From: Phycisphaerales bacterium
GTDB taxonomy: Bacteria > Planctomycetota > Phycisphaerae > Phycisphaerales > UBA1924
Length of the DNA: 64,000 nucleotides
Direction of reading: 5' to 3'
Assembly (NCBI GenBank): GCA_020846975.1
Contig: JADLCX010000072.1
Location: forward strand, 1 to 64,000
Below, one piece after another: positions 31,912 to 40,394 of this stretch. Both the position numbers and the translations under genes were made by a program. Below the pieces are notes generated by a model. The model was not told the DNA's origin. It saw nothing but the letters and a program-made list of their open reading frames with translations, and did no database searches. How positions within the stretch are numbered: position 1 is the stretch's first letter; every line of letters starts with the position of its first letter.

Positions 31912-34665
31912 ATGCTCTTGCGTTCGATCTTGCCTGGTTTCACATCCACGCGCTGCGGCCTGCTCGCCCTGGCCGCGGGAGTCATCGCACAGCCCGCCCT
32001 CGCCGACGACAACCCGGTCTACCTCCAGTGGTTCGAGACCCGCTGGCAGACCATGGAAACGAAGATGCCCGATTTTTTCATGTCGGGATATGACCGCTTG
32101 TGGCTTCCGCCCGTGTGGCGTGCCAGCGACCCGACCAGCCCCGGCTACGACTGCTTCGATCGGTTCGATCTCGGCTCGCCGCAGTCACCAACGGCCTACG
32201 GCACCGAGCAGGACTTCCGTGCGGTCGTCGATGAGTTTCACCGCGCTTCGGCGCAGGTCGCGGTTGACCTGATTATGAACCACAACTCGGGGCGCAACAA
32301 CTCCGACGGGTTCTACAACGATGGGGGTTATCCGGGGTTCGCGCTGCGTCTGCCCGGCGATTTCTGGGGCGACTTTCACGACGGTTCGCAGCAGTCGCAG
32401 AACCCCAATGATCCCAACTACAGCCTGTGGAACGGCGACCTGGTCAGCCTGATCGACATCGCGCACGAAGAGAGCAACCAGTTCATCCGCCAGCCCATCG
32501 CCGGCGGCAACCCGCAGAACATTCCTCCGGGCGCGATCCGCAATCGGCCCAACGCGGCGAACACCAGGTTCTACCCCGATCTCTCCGGCACGCCGCGGAA
32601 CTTCGTCAACCCGGCCCTGCCGCCCGGCGACCCGCTCCGCAACGTCACGCTGTATCCGTTCAACCTGGCGAGCCCCGCGGCGGGCGACCCGGTGCTCGAA
32701 AGCGCCGGCGGCTACCTCTGCCGCTCCACGCGCTGGATGCTCGAAGATGTCAAGGTCGATGGGTTCCGTCTCGACGCGGCCAAGCACATCCCGCAGTGGT
32801 TCTGGAACAACATCTGGGACTCGGCCGTGTTCCAGGGCCGGGTCGATTTCGCCGGCAACCGCGTCACGCCGTTCAGTTTCGGCGAGATCGTGGACAGCAA
32901 CTCGTTCACGCAGACCTACACCCGCAAGGATGGGTTCGGCAACCGCGATGCGCTCGACCTGAACGGCGCGGGCCAGCTCCGCGACATCCGCAGCGCCCAG
33001 GGCTTCGGTTCGTGGCAGAACGTCATGAACTCGCACCTGGACAACCAGGACGACGGCTTCAACAACGGGTCGCTCGGCATCGCGCACGTCTACAGCCACG
33101 ACAACGGTTCGGCGGGCAACGGCGGGAGCGCGCCGCCGCTGCCCGGGCCGGAGATGTACGCCCTGCCCGAGAACTGCTACATCCTCTTCCGGCCCGGCAT
33201 CCCCAACATCTACCACAACTCGCGCGAGTTCGCCTCGCTCTACCAGTTCCGCGGGTTCTGGCCTCGCGAGGGCAACCCCACGGCCCTGGGCATCGGAGCC
33301 GGCGGGTCGCTCGACGCCAACCTGACTCGGCTCGTGCAACTCAGCAACGGCTACGCCCGCGGCGAGTTCACGCCCATCAACAGCACCGACCCGCAGAACC
33401 AGAGCAACGCCGATGTGCTCGTGTTTGAGCGTCGCAAGAACGTGCCCGCGCTCGGCGGGTACGTCGGCAACTGCGTCGTCGGCGTCAACGACAGCTACTC
33501 CAACGGCGTGCAGCAGCGCAGCGTCGTCGTCTCCTACGCCCCCGGCACGCGCCTGCGCGAAATCACCGGCAACAGCGAGGATGCGGTTGTCGATTCCACC
33601 AACCAGATCCCCCAGACGCTCGTCGTCGATGCCAACCGCCGCATCCTGCTGACCGTGCCCAACAACCGCAACGGCAGCGGCGTCGCCCACCATCGCGGCT
33701 ACGTCGTCTACGGCCAGCCCGCGCCGTCGGGCACGCTCACCGTCCAGACGCCCTCGGCCACGCTCGCGCCCGACTCGTCCGGCGTCCCGAGTTATCGCCG
33801 GCGCACGACGCCGGTCGACGTCATCACGGGCTCATCGTTCACGCTCCAACTGCTCACGACCAAGACCGATCCCGCGGACAACGAGTTCGACGACTACGCC
33901 GCGTTCCGGATCGACCAGGGTTTCCGGGACTTCAACGGGAACGGCTCGGTCGATATCGGCGCGGGCGACGCCTACATCCCGGGCTACGAGGGCTTCCTGA
34001 CGCAGTTCACACCCCTGCACACCAACCAGGGCCTGCCCAACGGAACGTACCGCCAGACCATCAGCACCGACCTGCTTACCGAGGGATACCACTACATCTC
34101 GGTCATCTGCTTCCGCCACCGCGGCGCGGGCACCGATCCGATCTACACCGACTTCCGCAAGGTCGTCTACATCGACCGCCAGCCGCCGCAGGCCACGCTC
34201 GCCGACGCGGCCGTGCCCATCAGCACGCCCGTCCGAACCTTCCGCGTCACGACCACCGACCGCACCGTCAACCGCGTGCACATCCTGCTCAACCCCGTCG
34301 GCGATCCGATCTTGCAGGCCAACGCCACCAACCAGGCTCAGCGGTACGACCGTTTCGAGTGGCGGCGAAACCTCAGCGGATTCCGCGCCGGCAGCAACGA
34401 CATCGTCGTCGTCGCTTTCGAGCTCAACGGCCGCGCCAGCGCCACGACCTTCGCGGTTGCCGCCGCGGCGGGCTCGGGCGATATCGACGGCAACGGCGTC
34501 GTCAACCTCGACGACCTCTACGCGGGGTACGCCGCGCTCGCGGGCCCGTACATCACCGTGGGCGATGTCAACGGCGACGGTCAGTTCAACCTCGCCGACC
34601 TGCGCATCATCGAGGCCTCGCTCCGGCCGGACGAACTCGACCGCATGGCCAAGCCGCAGCGGTAG
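31912..34665 (+). CDS. Secreted GH13 alpha-amylase-family protein with dockerin-like C-terminus
   Basis: 917 residues with a signal peptide (residues ~1-31, ending QPALA) and the GH13 barrel. Region I is VDLIMNHN (D119, H124). Region II is DGFRLDAAKH with nucleophile D288. The acid E325 is in FGEIVDS, and region IV is VYSHDNGS (H396/D397). All catalytic residues are present. Beta-rich domains follow (~600-850). The C-terminus has two Ca-binding repeats, GDIDGNGVVNLDDLY (D857 on) and GDVNGDGQFNLADL, of the dockerin/EF-hand type common in planctomycete secreted proteins. No cohesin is visible in the window. Its action on alpha-glucans is inferred from the family. An SD-like AAGGAAA lies upstream. 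Confidence 0.88.
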   Translation: MLLRSILPGFTSTRCGLLALAAGVIAQPALADDNPVYLQWFETRWQTMETKMPDFFMSGYDRLWLPPVWRASDPTSPGYDCFDRFDLGSPQSPTAYGTEQDFRAVVDEFHRASAQVAVDLIMNHNSGRNNSDGFYNDGGYPGFALRLPGDFWGDFHDGSQQSQNPNDPNYSLWNGDLVSLIDIAHEESNQFIRQPIAGGNPQNIPPGAIRNRPNAANTRFYPDLSGTPRNFVNPALPPGDPLRNVTLYPFNLASPAAGDPVLESAGGYLCRSTRWMLEDVKVDGFRLDAAKHIPQWFWNNIWDSAVFQGRVDFAGNRVTPFSFGEIVDSNSFTQTYTRKDGFGNRDALDLNGAGQLRDIRSAQGFGSWQNVMNSHLDNQDDGFNNGSLGIAHVYSHDNGSAGNGGSAPPLPGPEMYALPENCYILFRPGIPNIYHNSREFASLYQFRGFWPREGNPTALGIGAGGSLDANLTRLVQLSNGYARGEFTPINSTDPQNQSNADVLVFERRKNVPALGGYVGNCVVGVNDSYSNGVQQRSVVVSYAPGTRLREITGNSEDAVVDSTNQIPQTLVVDANRRILLTVPNNRNGSGVAHHRGYVVYGQPAPSGTLTVQTPSATLAPDSSGVPSYRRRTTPVDVITGSSFTLQLLTTKTDPADNEFDDYAAFRIDQGFRDFNGNGSVDIGAGDAYIPGYEGFLTQFTPLHTNQGLPNGTYRQTISTDLLTEGYHYISVICFRHRGAGTDPIYTDFRKVVYIDRQPPQATLADAAVPISTPVRTFRVTTTDRTVNRVHILLNPVGDPILQANATNQAQRYDRFEWRRNLSGFRAGSNDIVVVAFELNGRASATTFAVAAAAGSGDIDGNGVVNLDDLYAGYAALAGPYITVGDVNGDGQFNLADLRIIEASLRPDELDRMAKPQR

Positions 34666-34699
34666 CGCGGACAACCCTGCTCGCGACCGGTTTCGCGGA

Positions 34700-34912
34700 T
34701 CAGAACAACGTGTAGATGAACGGCGCCACCGCGCTCGAACCCAGCACCAGCAGCAGCCCGATCGCCAGCAGCAGGATGATGATCGGTGTCAGCCACCACT
34801 TCTTGCTCGTGCGAAGAAACTCGAACAGTTCGGCGAAGAACCCGGGCGGCGGCTCCTCCGCGCGGCGGACAAACTCGGGCGAAGACTTGGGCTTGTCGGA
34901 CTGCTCTTCCAT
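34700..34912 (-). CDS. DUF5989 small membrane protein (SxtN-neighbour type)
   Basis: 70 residues: a polar N-terminus, FFAELFEFLRTSKKWWLTP, one helix (IIILLLAIGLLLVLG) and the conserved end SSAVAPFIYTLF. This pattern is that of DUF5989, a small protein usually found beside SxtN-type carbamoyltransferases and SGNH hydrolases. Here it follows an SGNH-hydrolase gene by 54 bp on the same strand, but no carbamoyltransferase gene is present. The function of the family is unknown. Confidence 0.85.
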   Translation of the reverse strand: MEEQSDKPKSSPEFVRRAEEPPPGFFAELFEFLRTSKKWWLTPIIILLLAIGLLLVLGSSAVAPFIYTLF

Positions 34913-34966
34913 CGATCTGGGCTCCCGACCACGTGCGCCTGTCGCGAGCCGGCCTCGCCGTGCCCG

Positions 34967-37018
34967 CTACTTCCCCGCGCCCGCGCCACCGGACGGCGCC
35001 GGCGCATCCAGCATCGGCCTCATGCGGCGGTAGAACTCCGCGTACTGGCCGCTCCTGTCGATCCCGTTCTGAATCACCGCGCCGGCCTTGTCGCGCTGGC
35101 CTGTACGCAGGTACGACTCCACCAGCGCCTGATCGTTGCCCACCAGGTCCGTGCCGGACAGTTTCTCCCGCGCGGTAAGCAGGAACGGGATGGCCTTGTC
35201 GAACTCGCGGCGAAGCTGGTAGAGCCTCCCGACAAACCTCTCGGTCTGCCCGGTCTCGCTCCGGCCCTGGCCGAGCAGGAACTCGCCGCGCCGGATCGCG
35301 GTCATCGCGATCTCGCGGTCGGCGTCGTTGAGTCCGCCGCGTGCCCGCTCGCGGCAGGCGAGCATGAAATAGGTGAACTCGATGTTCCAGGATGAATACG
35401 GCGTGACCGAATCGGCGGCGACGCGGTACAGAGGTTCGGCCGCGGCGAAGTTCTGCTTCTGAACAAGGATCCGCGCGACCATGCCCGAGATCGGACGCTG
35501 CTCGCCCTTGTGCGTCCGAGGCTTCTGCCATTCGCTCATCGCCTCGCGGACCTCGGGCATCGCCGCCGCGGCGATCCGGCCGCACGTCGCCTCGCTCCGC
35601 GCCAGCAGTTCCGGCGTCGTCTGCTCGATGAACGGGATTCGCCCGAGCACACGCATCTGGTGGGCGACCCCGTACTCTTCGTAGGGGTTGGCTCCGAGCT
35701 TCGCGGCGTATTCGTCGAACGTCCTGAGTCTCGCAATCTGGTCGGAAGACACCGCGCCCAAGCCCGAGAGCCCGGTCATCGCGCTCACGATTGTGCGAGC
35801 GACCAGGTCCTGACCGCGCAGGGTCGGGTGGACGTGGTCGTCCATGAGGTCCCAACCGATGGACCCGCCCGGGCTGGCCTCGCGGAACGCCCGTTGAAGA
35901 TCGCAGAGCGTCCCACCGTGTTCGGCCGCGGCCCGGCGGATCGCATCGACCGACGCGCCGGGCGGCCGCCAGGGCATCGGGTCCAGATCGATCGCCTTGC
36001 GGTACGACTCGGCCGCGGCCGCGTGGTCGCCCGCCGCGGAGAACGCGCGCCCGAGCCCGTACCACGCCGCGGCGTTTCCGGGCGCCTGCTTCACGGCCTG
36101 CTCGAGTCTGCCGCGGTCCGATTCGGCGAGCATGGCCCGGTCGGTAGTCCCGAGCGGGGCAAGGTCGCGCTCATTGGCCGGGAGCGTGCAGACCAGGATC
36201 GGCACGCCGCGGGCCTTGCAGCGATCGATCATCTCGCCCGTAAACCGGCCGAGGTTGGCCGCGGCGTGGGTGCGCAGAGGGTCGTCGGGCGCGATCGACG
36301 CACGTCCGATCATCGCCTCCATCAGCGTCTTGTCGGCGGTCGCGTCGCCCCCGCCGAGCACGGAATCGATCGCCTGCGCGATCGCGAGCCAACGGAACGC
36401 CCGCACGACGCGGATGCCGGTCGGCGTGCGCCCCGCGCTGTGCAGCGACGCGACGCCGTACGCGCCGAAGAACTCGTTGTTGCCGACGTAGACCACGCAC
36501 AGATCGGGCGCGTAGTCGAGCGACTCGGTGAGCATCCCGAGCACCGGGAACGACGCGACCGCGGTCGTGCCCAGATTGATGACCTCGATCTTTCGATCTG
36601 GCCACGCATCGCCCAGCATCTCCCGCAAGAACGAGGCCGAGGAGAGGGCTCGCGGCTGAGGGAACCCCTTCATCGCCGATTCGCCCGCGAGCACGACGCG
36701 GAAAACACCGGGCGGCTTGGGCATGACCAGAGAACCCTGGTGCAGCGTGCCGGGACGTGAGCGGTTGGCGAAGAAGTACGAGGCGGGCCCGGGATTGTCG
36801 GTGACCACCAGGGACGAGCCGTCCGGCATGTTGCCGATGCGCCGGAACGTCGTCGGATAGCCGCCGAAACCCGCGAGCCGAAGCCCGAACTCGAGCAACG
36901 CCAGAACGACGAACGGGAACAGCAGGCTCGCGACGATGAACTGACGACGACGGCGCTTCGAGAGCCTCGGCCGCGGCCGCGATTGCTTCGCGATCGTTTC
37001 TGTCCGGCCTTGGCTCAC
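34967..37018 (-). CDS. SGNH hydrolase with TPR inserted in the catalytic domain and C-terminal TPRs
   Basis: 683 residues from the GTG at 37018. The frame is open further, but a TACACT box (37049-37044) lies inside that extension, so the later start with upstream GGGAGCGAG is chosen. A basic N-terminus and one membrane helix (IVASLLFPFVVLALLEFGL) place the rest outside. Block I is VVLAGESAMKGFP (S114), block III VVYVGNNEFFG, and block V DDHVHPT (Asp ~393, His ~397). Between blocks III and V sits a TPR-like unit (AAWYGLGRAFSAAGDHAAAA, residues ~303-347). The C-terminal ~200 residues form further helical repeats. An esterase or acetyltransferase-partner role on polysaccharide is likely for the family. 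Confidence 0.8.
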   Translation of the reverse strand: MSQGRTETIAKQSRPRPRLSKRRRRQFIVASLLFPFVVLALLEFGLRLAGFGGYPTTFRRIGNMPDGSSLVVTDNPGPASYFFANRSRPGTLHQGSLVMPKPPGVFRVVLAGESAMKGFPQPRALSSASFLREMLGDAWPDRKIEVINLGTTAVASFPVLGMLTESLDYAPDLCVVYVGNNEFFGAYGVASLHSAGRTPTGIRVVRAFRWLAIAQAIDSVLGGGDATADKTLMEAMIGRASIAPDDPLRTHAAANLGRFTGEMIDRCKARGVPILVCTLPANERDLAPLGTTDRAMLAESDRGRLEQAVKQAPGNAAAWYGLGRAFSAAGDHAAAAESYRKAIDLDPMPWRPPGASVDAIRRAAAEHGGTLCDLQRAFREASPGGSIGWDLMDDHVHPTLRGQDLVARTIVSAMTGLSGLGAVSSDQIARLRTFDEYAAKLGANPYEEYGVAHQMRVLGRIPFIEQTTPELLARSEATCGRIAAAAMPEVREAMSEWQKPRTHKGEQRPISGMVARILVQKQNFAAAEPLYRVAADSVTPYSSWNIEFTYFMLACRERARGGLNDADREIAMTAIRRGEFLLGQGRSETGQTERFVGRLYQLRREFDKAIPFLLTAREKLSGTDLVGNDQALVESYLRTGQRDKAGAVIQNGIDRSGQYAEFYRRMRPMLDAPAPSGGAGAGK

Positions 37019-37145
37019 ACCTCGCTCCCGGCTTGCATGTCCCAGTGTATCGGTGATCGCCCGTTGGCGCAAGACAACGGCCGGCGCACGCCGCGCCGGC
37101 CGTTGACGTCAAATCGAACTGTTCATCCCGCCGGGGCCGATCGAA

Positions 37146-37826
37146 TCAGCGCCGACGACGCATGGCCAGCAGGCCGCCCGCGGCCAGAAGGCCCACGGCG
37201 CCGGGAGTCGGGATGAAGATCGTGTACGCGACCGGGTGCGCATCGGAAGGCTGGCTCCAATCGCCGATCTGCTGCAAGGGATTGCCCAGTGAATCGACCG
37301 CACCATCGCTGTCGCCGCCACCGCTGGTGAACGCGTCGAAGAGCACCACGCTGCCGTGGCCCAGGCCCAGGTTGCTGAGCAGCGTGGTGATCGTCACGGT
37401 GTTCGTGAACTTGGAGACCGTGACGTCGTTGTCCGGGGCGGGGTTGTAGGTCGCCTCGGTCAGCGACCACGCGCCGGAAAACGCCCGCACCTCGGCGCCG
37501 TTGCCGCTGTTAACCCACGCGCCGAGCCAATAGTCCATGCCGGAGGGCATCGAGATCGGTCGAGACCAGCCGTTGCCGCTCGCATCACCGCCGGGGACGG
37601 TGTCGATCGCCACCATGTACTTGGCCCAATCGGTCACTTCCACATCGCCAGCGAGTGTGAACTTGAAACTGATGCTGGTCGCGTTGTTGGTGACTTCGAC
37701 CCCCAGGATGTCCAGAATGCCGCCGCCGGCAGCCGTGAACGTGTCGCCGCTCGGATCGACAAAAACGTCCGCATGAGCCGTCGCGCATGAAGCAGCGACC
37801 GCCAAAGCCGCAAGAATCCTCTTCAT
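37146..37826 (-). CDS. Secreted protein with PEP-CTERM-like sorting tag
   Basis: 226 residues from MKRILAAL at 37826; an in-frame ATG three codons upstream is less well placed after the SD (CAGGAGTGAGAG). The signal peptide ends at THA-type ATAHA. The mature part is a beta-rich domain of unknown type (VFVDPSGDTFTAAGG, YMVAIDTVPGGDASG). The C-terminus is PTPGAVGLLAAGGLLAMRRRR: a Pro-rich lead, one helix and an Arg cluster, the layout of exosortase/archaeosortase-type or rhomboid-processed sorting tags. No sortase gene lies nearby. Its leader is long and structured. Confidence 0.8.
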   Translation of the reverse strand: MKRILAALAVAASCATAHADVFVDPSGDTFTAAGGGILDILGVEVTNNATSISFKFTLAGDVEVTDWAKYMVAIDTVPGGDASGNGWSRPISMPSGMDYWLGAWVNSGNGAEVRAFSGAWSLTEATYNPAPDNDVTVSKFTNTVTITTLLSNLGLGHGSVVLFDAFTSGGGDSDGAVDSLGNPLQQIGDWSQPSDAHPVAYTIFIPTPGAVGLLAAGGLLAMRRRR

Positions 37827-37859
37827 CTCTCTCACTCCTGAAAACCGTTAGACATTCTC

Positions 37860-37904
37860 CGCGCCCCGAACTAGGGCGCGGTCTCTCTCACTGCTGATAG
37901 CATA
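37860..37904 (-). promoter_or_regulatory. -10 box and 5'-leader hairpin of the sorting-tag protein gene
   Basis: Minus-strand TATGCT (37904-37899) predicts a ~65-nt leader. Within it CGCGCCC and GGGCGCG (37860-37866, 37874-37880) form a stem with a 7-nt loop. Near-identical runs of the form AGTGAGAGAGA lie on both sides of the stem, the proximal one next to the Shine-Dalgarno sequence. Confidence 0.5.
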
Positions 37905-37943
37905 ATCGAAGGCTTGAATCGACGCCAGACCCCGAAGCCCGAA

Positions 37944-39980
37944 TTATCGTGGATTCTCGTGGTCGGACACGGCTGCCGTCCTGCCTGGCTGTTGTTTGTC
38001 AGGAATCTGATAGGACGGCTCAACGCCCATGTACGTCAGTGTGCGCTCGATGACGCGCCGAACGACCGGTCCGGCGGTACGGGCTCCGTAGTGCCGACGC
38101 GTGGCCACGCGCTCCGGGCCGGGGTCGTCGATGACCACAAGAACAACCACGCGCGGCTCGTCAACGGGCGCACCCGCGATGAACGAGGCGTTGTACTGGC
38201 CCTGGAAATACCCGTCGGAACCCTTGGGTCGCTTCTTTCCCGACGGCGGCGGGCCGAGCGGGATCTCGGCCGTGCCCGATTTGCCGAAGGCCTCGTACCT
38301 GACCTGCACCTTTTCGGTCTCCCAAGTGCTCATGCGCGTGTCGAGGTTCTTGGTCACGCCCCGCATGGTCTGGCGAGTCAGTTCCGCGATCTGACGCGGC
38401 AGGACCCTCTGTCCGGCCATGCCAGACTCTTCATCGTCGAAGCTCGTCAGTCGCATGGGAGGCAGCGTCCCGGCTTGTTCACCCGTTCGCGCGAACACGG
38501 CGAAGGCGCGGGCCATCTGGAGCGGCGTAACCGCGACCTCGTGACCCATCGCCACCGAACTCTGCGAATAGGGCCCCCACCGCTTCAGCGGCGTGACCAG
38601 ACCCGTCGATTCTCCGGGCAGGCCGATCTTCGTGCGGGAGCCGAACCCGAATCGCACGACCGCATCGTGCATCTGCTTGTAAGACATCCGCGCCGTGATC
38701 ATCGTCATCAGGATGTTGGATGAGTTGACCAGGCCCTCGGCCGCGGTCTGAGAGTCCGCGGCGTGCACATCGGCGATGTGCCGACCGTAAGGAGTCGTGT
38801 AGCCGTTCCCGGTGTTGAATCGCTCGCCCGGCCGCGAAAGACCGAGCGACATCACCTCGGCCCACATGAACGGCTTGAAGGTCGAGCCGGGCTCGTAGGC
38901 GTCCTCGACGCATCGGTTCCGCAGGCCGAGTTCCGAGGCGCCGTTGTCGTTCCGGATCGTCGTGTACCGCGGTCTGCGTCCCCCCGGCTCCTGCCCGATC
39001 GGATACTCCCATGAGTACGGCACGGTCTTGACCGGGCGCAGGATGTCCGCCAGCGCGAGGATCTCGCCGGTGTGAGGGTCGAGCACGATGCAACGCGCGC
39101 CCGCGGCGTCAGCCTCCTCCGCGCCCTTGCGAAGCTCCTCGTCCACGATCGCCTGGATGTTCAGATCGACCGAGAGTCGGACATCGCGGCCGCGCTCGGG
39201 GGCCTTGTAGCTTCCGGGATGGACCCAAAGCGGGTTCCCCGCGGCATCTCGCACGTAACTGAAGCGACCCGAGGCACCCGCGACGGCCTTGTTGAAGAGC
39301 ATCTCCGCGCCCATCAGGCCGTTGCCATCGGCCCCGACGCGCCCGAGCAGCGCGGCGACAAGCCCGCCGGCGGCTTCTTCACGCACGGGCGCGTTTTCGA
39401 GGTGAACGCCCTTGATGCCCAGCGCCATGACCTTCTCATCGCGTCCGTCGGTCAGCACCGGGCCGATCCGGACGTACTTGCAGGGCTTGACACCCCCGTC
39501 GTTGGACGGGTCCGCATCGGCCTTGAGGGCGTTGGCTCGCTCGTTGATGGCCATCTTGGGCGCGATGCGCGACGAGACCTCGTCGATGCGCATGCCCATC
39601 GCCTCGGCGAGCCGGCCGAACGCCTCGCCGGGCGGGTTCGGGAACTCCGTCGGGTTGATGTAGACGCGGTTGGCGAAGCGGGTGGAGGTCAGCACGCGGC
39701 CCTGGTGGTCCTTGATGTCGCCGCGCGGCGCGGGGTCCGCGATGCGGGTCACGCGATCGCCCATGAACGCGACCAGCTTGCGTCCGGGCGCGAGCTGGAG
39801 CTGCGCCACCCGCGCCAGCATGATGGTGAGCAGGATCAACGCCGCGGTCGTGCACACCCACGCCACCGTGCCGATTCGGCGATCGGCATCGCCGGGCTGC
39901 CCGGCGGCGGGCTCGGCGTTCGAGCGAGCGGGAAGAGACGCGGGGGGGGAGGGAGTCGGGGAGAGGGGTGCGTCGGACAC
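37944..39980 (-). CDS. ftsI: Septal peptidoglycan transpeptidase (class B PBP, FtsI-like)
   Basis: 678 residues. A Pro-rich cytoplasmic tail and one helix (VAWVCTTAALILLTIMLA) precede the dimerisation region (PRGDIKDHQGRVL, the RGxIxDRxGxxLA block). The transpeptidase motifs are complete: STFK (S366), SSN (S420-N422) and KSGT (K567). It crosslinks septal peptidoglycan during division. The start is GTG at 39980. It is the last gene of a minus-strand cluster with rsmH, the LysM protein and the FtsL-like protein, matching the conserved dcw order. It ends with a non-conserved polar tail. This supports a peptidoglycan wall and Fts-type synthesis in the organism. Confidence 0.92.
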   Translation of the reverse strand: MSDAPLSPTPSPPASLPARSNAEPAAGQPGDADRRIGTVAWVCTTAALILLTIMLARVAQLQLAPGRKLVAFMGDRVTRIADPAPRGDIKDHQGRVLTSTRFANRVYINPTEFPNPPGEAFGRLAEAMGMRIDEVSSRIAPKMAINERANALKADADPSNDGGVKPCKYVRIGPVLTDGRDEKVMALGIKGVHLENAPVREEAAGGLVAALLGRVGADGNGLMGAEMLFNKAVAGASGRFSYVRDAAGNPLWVHPGSYKAPERGRDVRLSVDLNIQAIVDEELRKGAEEADAAGARCIVLDPHTGEILALADILRPVKTVPYSWEYPIGQEPGGRRPRYTTIRNDNGASELGLRNRCVEDAYEPGSTFKPFMWAEVMSLGLSRPGERFNTGNGYTTPYGRHIADVHAADSQTAAEGLVNSSNILMTMITARMSYKQMHDAVVRFGFGSRTKIGLPGESTGLVTPLKRWGPYSQSSVAMGHEVAVTPLQMARAFAVFARTGEQAGTLPPMRLTSFDDEESGMAGQRVLPRQIAELTRQTMRGVTKNLDTRMSTWETEKVQVRYEAFGKSGTAEIPLGPPPSGKKRPKGSDGYFQGQYNASFIAGAPVDEPRVVVLVVIDDPGPERVATRRHYGARTAGPVVRRVIERTLTYMGVEPSYQIPDKQQPGRTAAVSDHENPR

Positions 39981-40091
39981 GGGTGCTCCCGAGCGGGCGG
40001 TCTTGGGCGTGGCGGCGAGGACTCTTCATCGGCCCGACGCCAAGACCGACGCGATCGCTCGCGCCGACATCGCGCTCGGGCTGGGGGTCGA

Positions 40092-40391
40092 TCAGGGCTG
40101 CGCGGCGGTGTACGACTCCGCCCGGTTCTCGCGGCGGACCAGGTCGCGGTAGCGCCCCGGCGCGTTGCCCGCGAGCGGCCCGAACCTCCGGGTGTTCGCG
40201 GCGATGCTCGACGGGATGATCCGGGCCGCGATCTCGCTGCGAAGTTGCCAAAGTGTGCGGTCCTGGTCGAGCACGCGCCGCTGGACCTGGGCCAGTTCGT
40301 GCGCGGCCTGCACCCGCTGCTGGCGGATGGCCAGCAGGACGCACGCCACGGTCCCGATCGTCAGGATGACGGCGACAATCTTCGCAAACAC
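40092..40391 (-). CDS. FtsL-like short division protein
   Basis: 99 residues: one N-terminal membrane helix (IVAVILTIGTVACVLLAI) followed by a Gln/Arg/Leu-rich amphipathic segment (QQRVQAAHELAQVQRRVLDQ) suited to coiled-coil pairing with a DivIC/FtsB partner, then a polar tail. FtsL sequences are poorly conserved, so the call depends on this topology and on its place between rsmH and ftsI. It lies 3 bp downstream of the LysM gene and 111 bp upstream of ftsI. Confidence 0.65.
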   Translation of the reverse strand: MFAKIVAVILTIGTVACVLLAIRQQRVQAAHELAQVQRRVLDQDRTLWQLRSEIAARIIPSSIAANTRRFGPLAGNAPGRYRDLVRRENRAESYTAAQP

Positions 40392-40394
40392 GCT

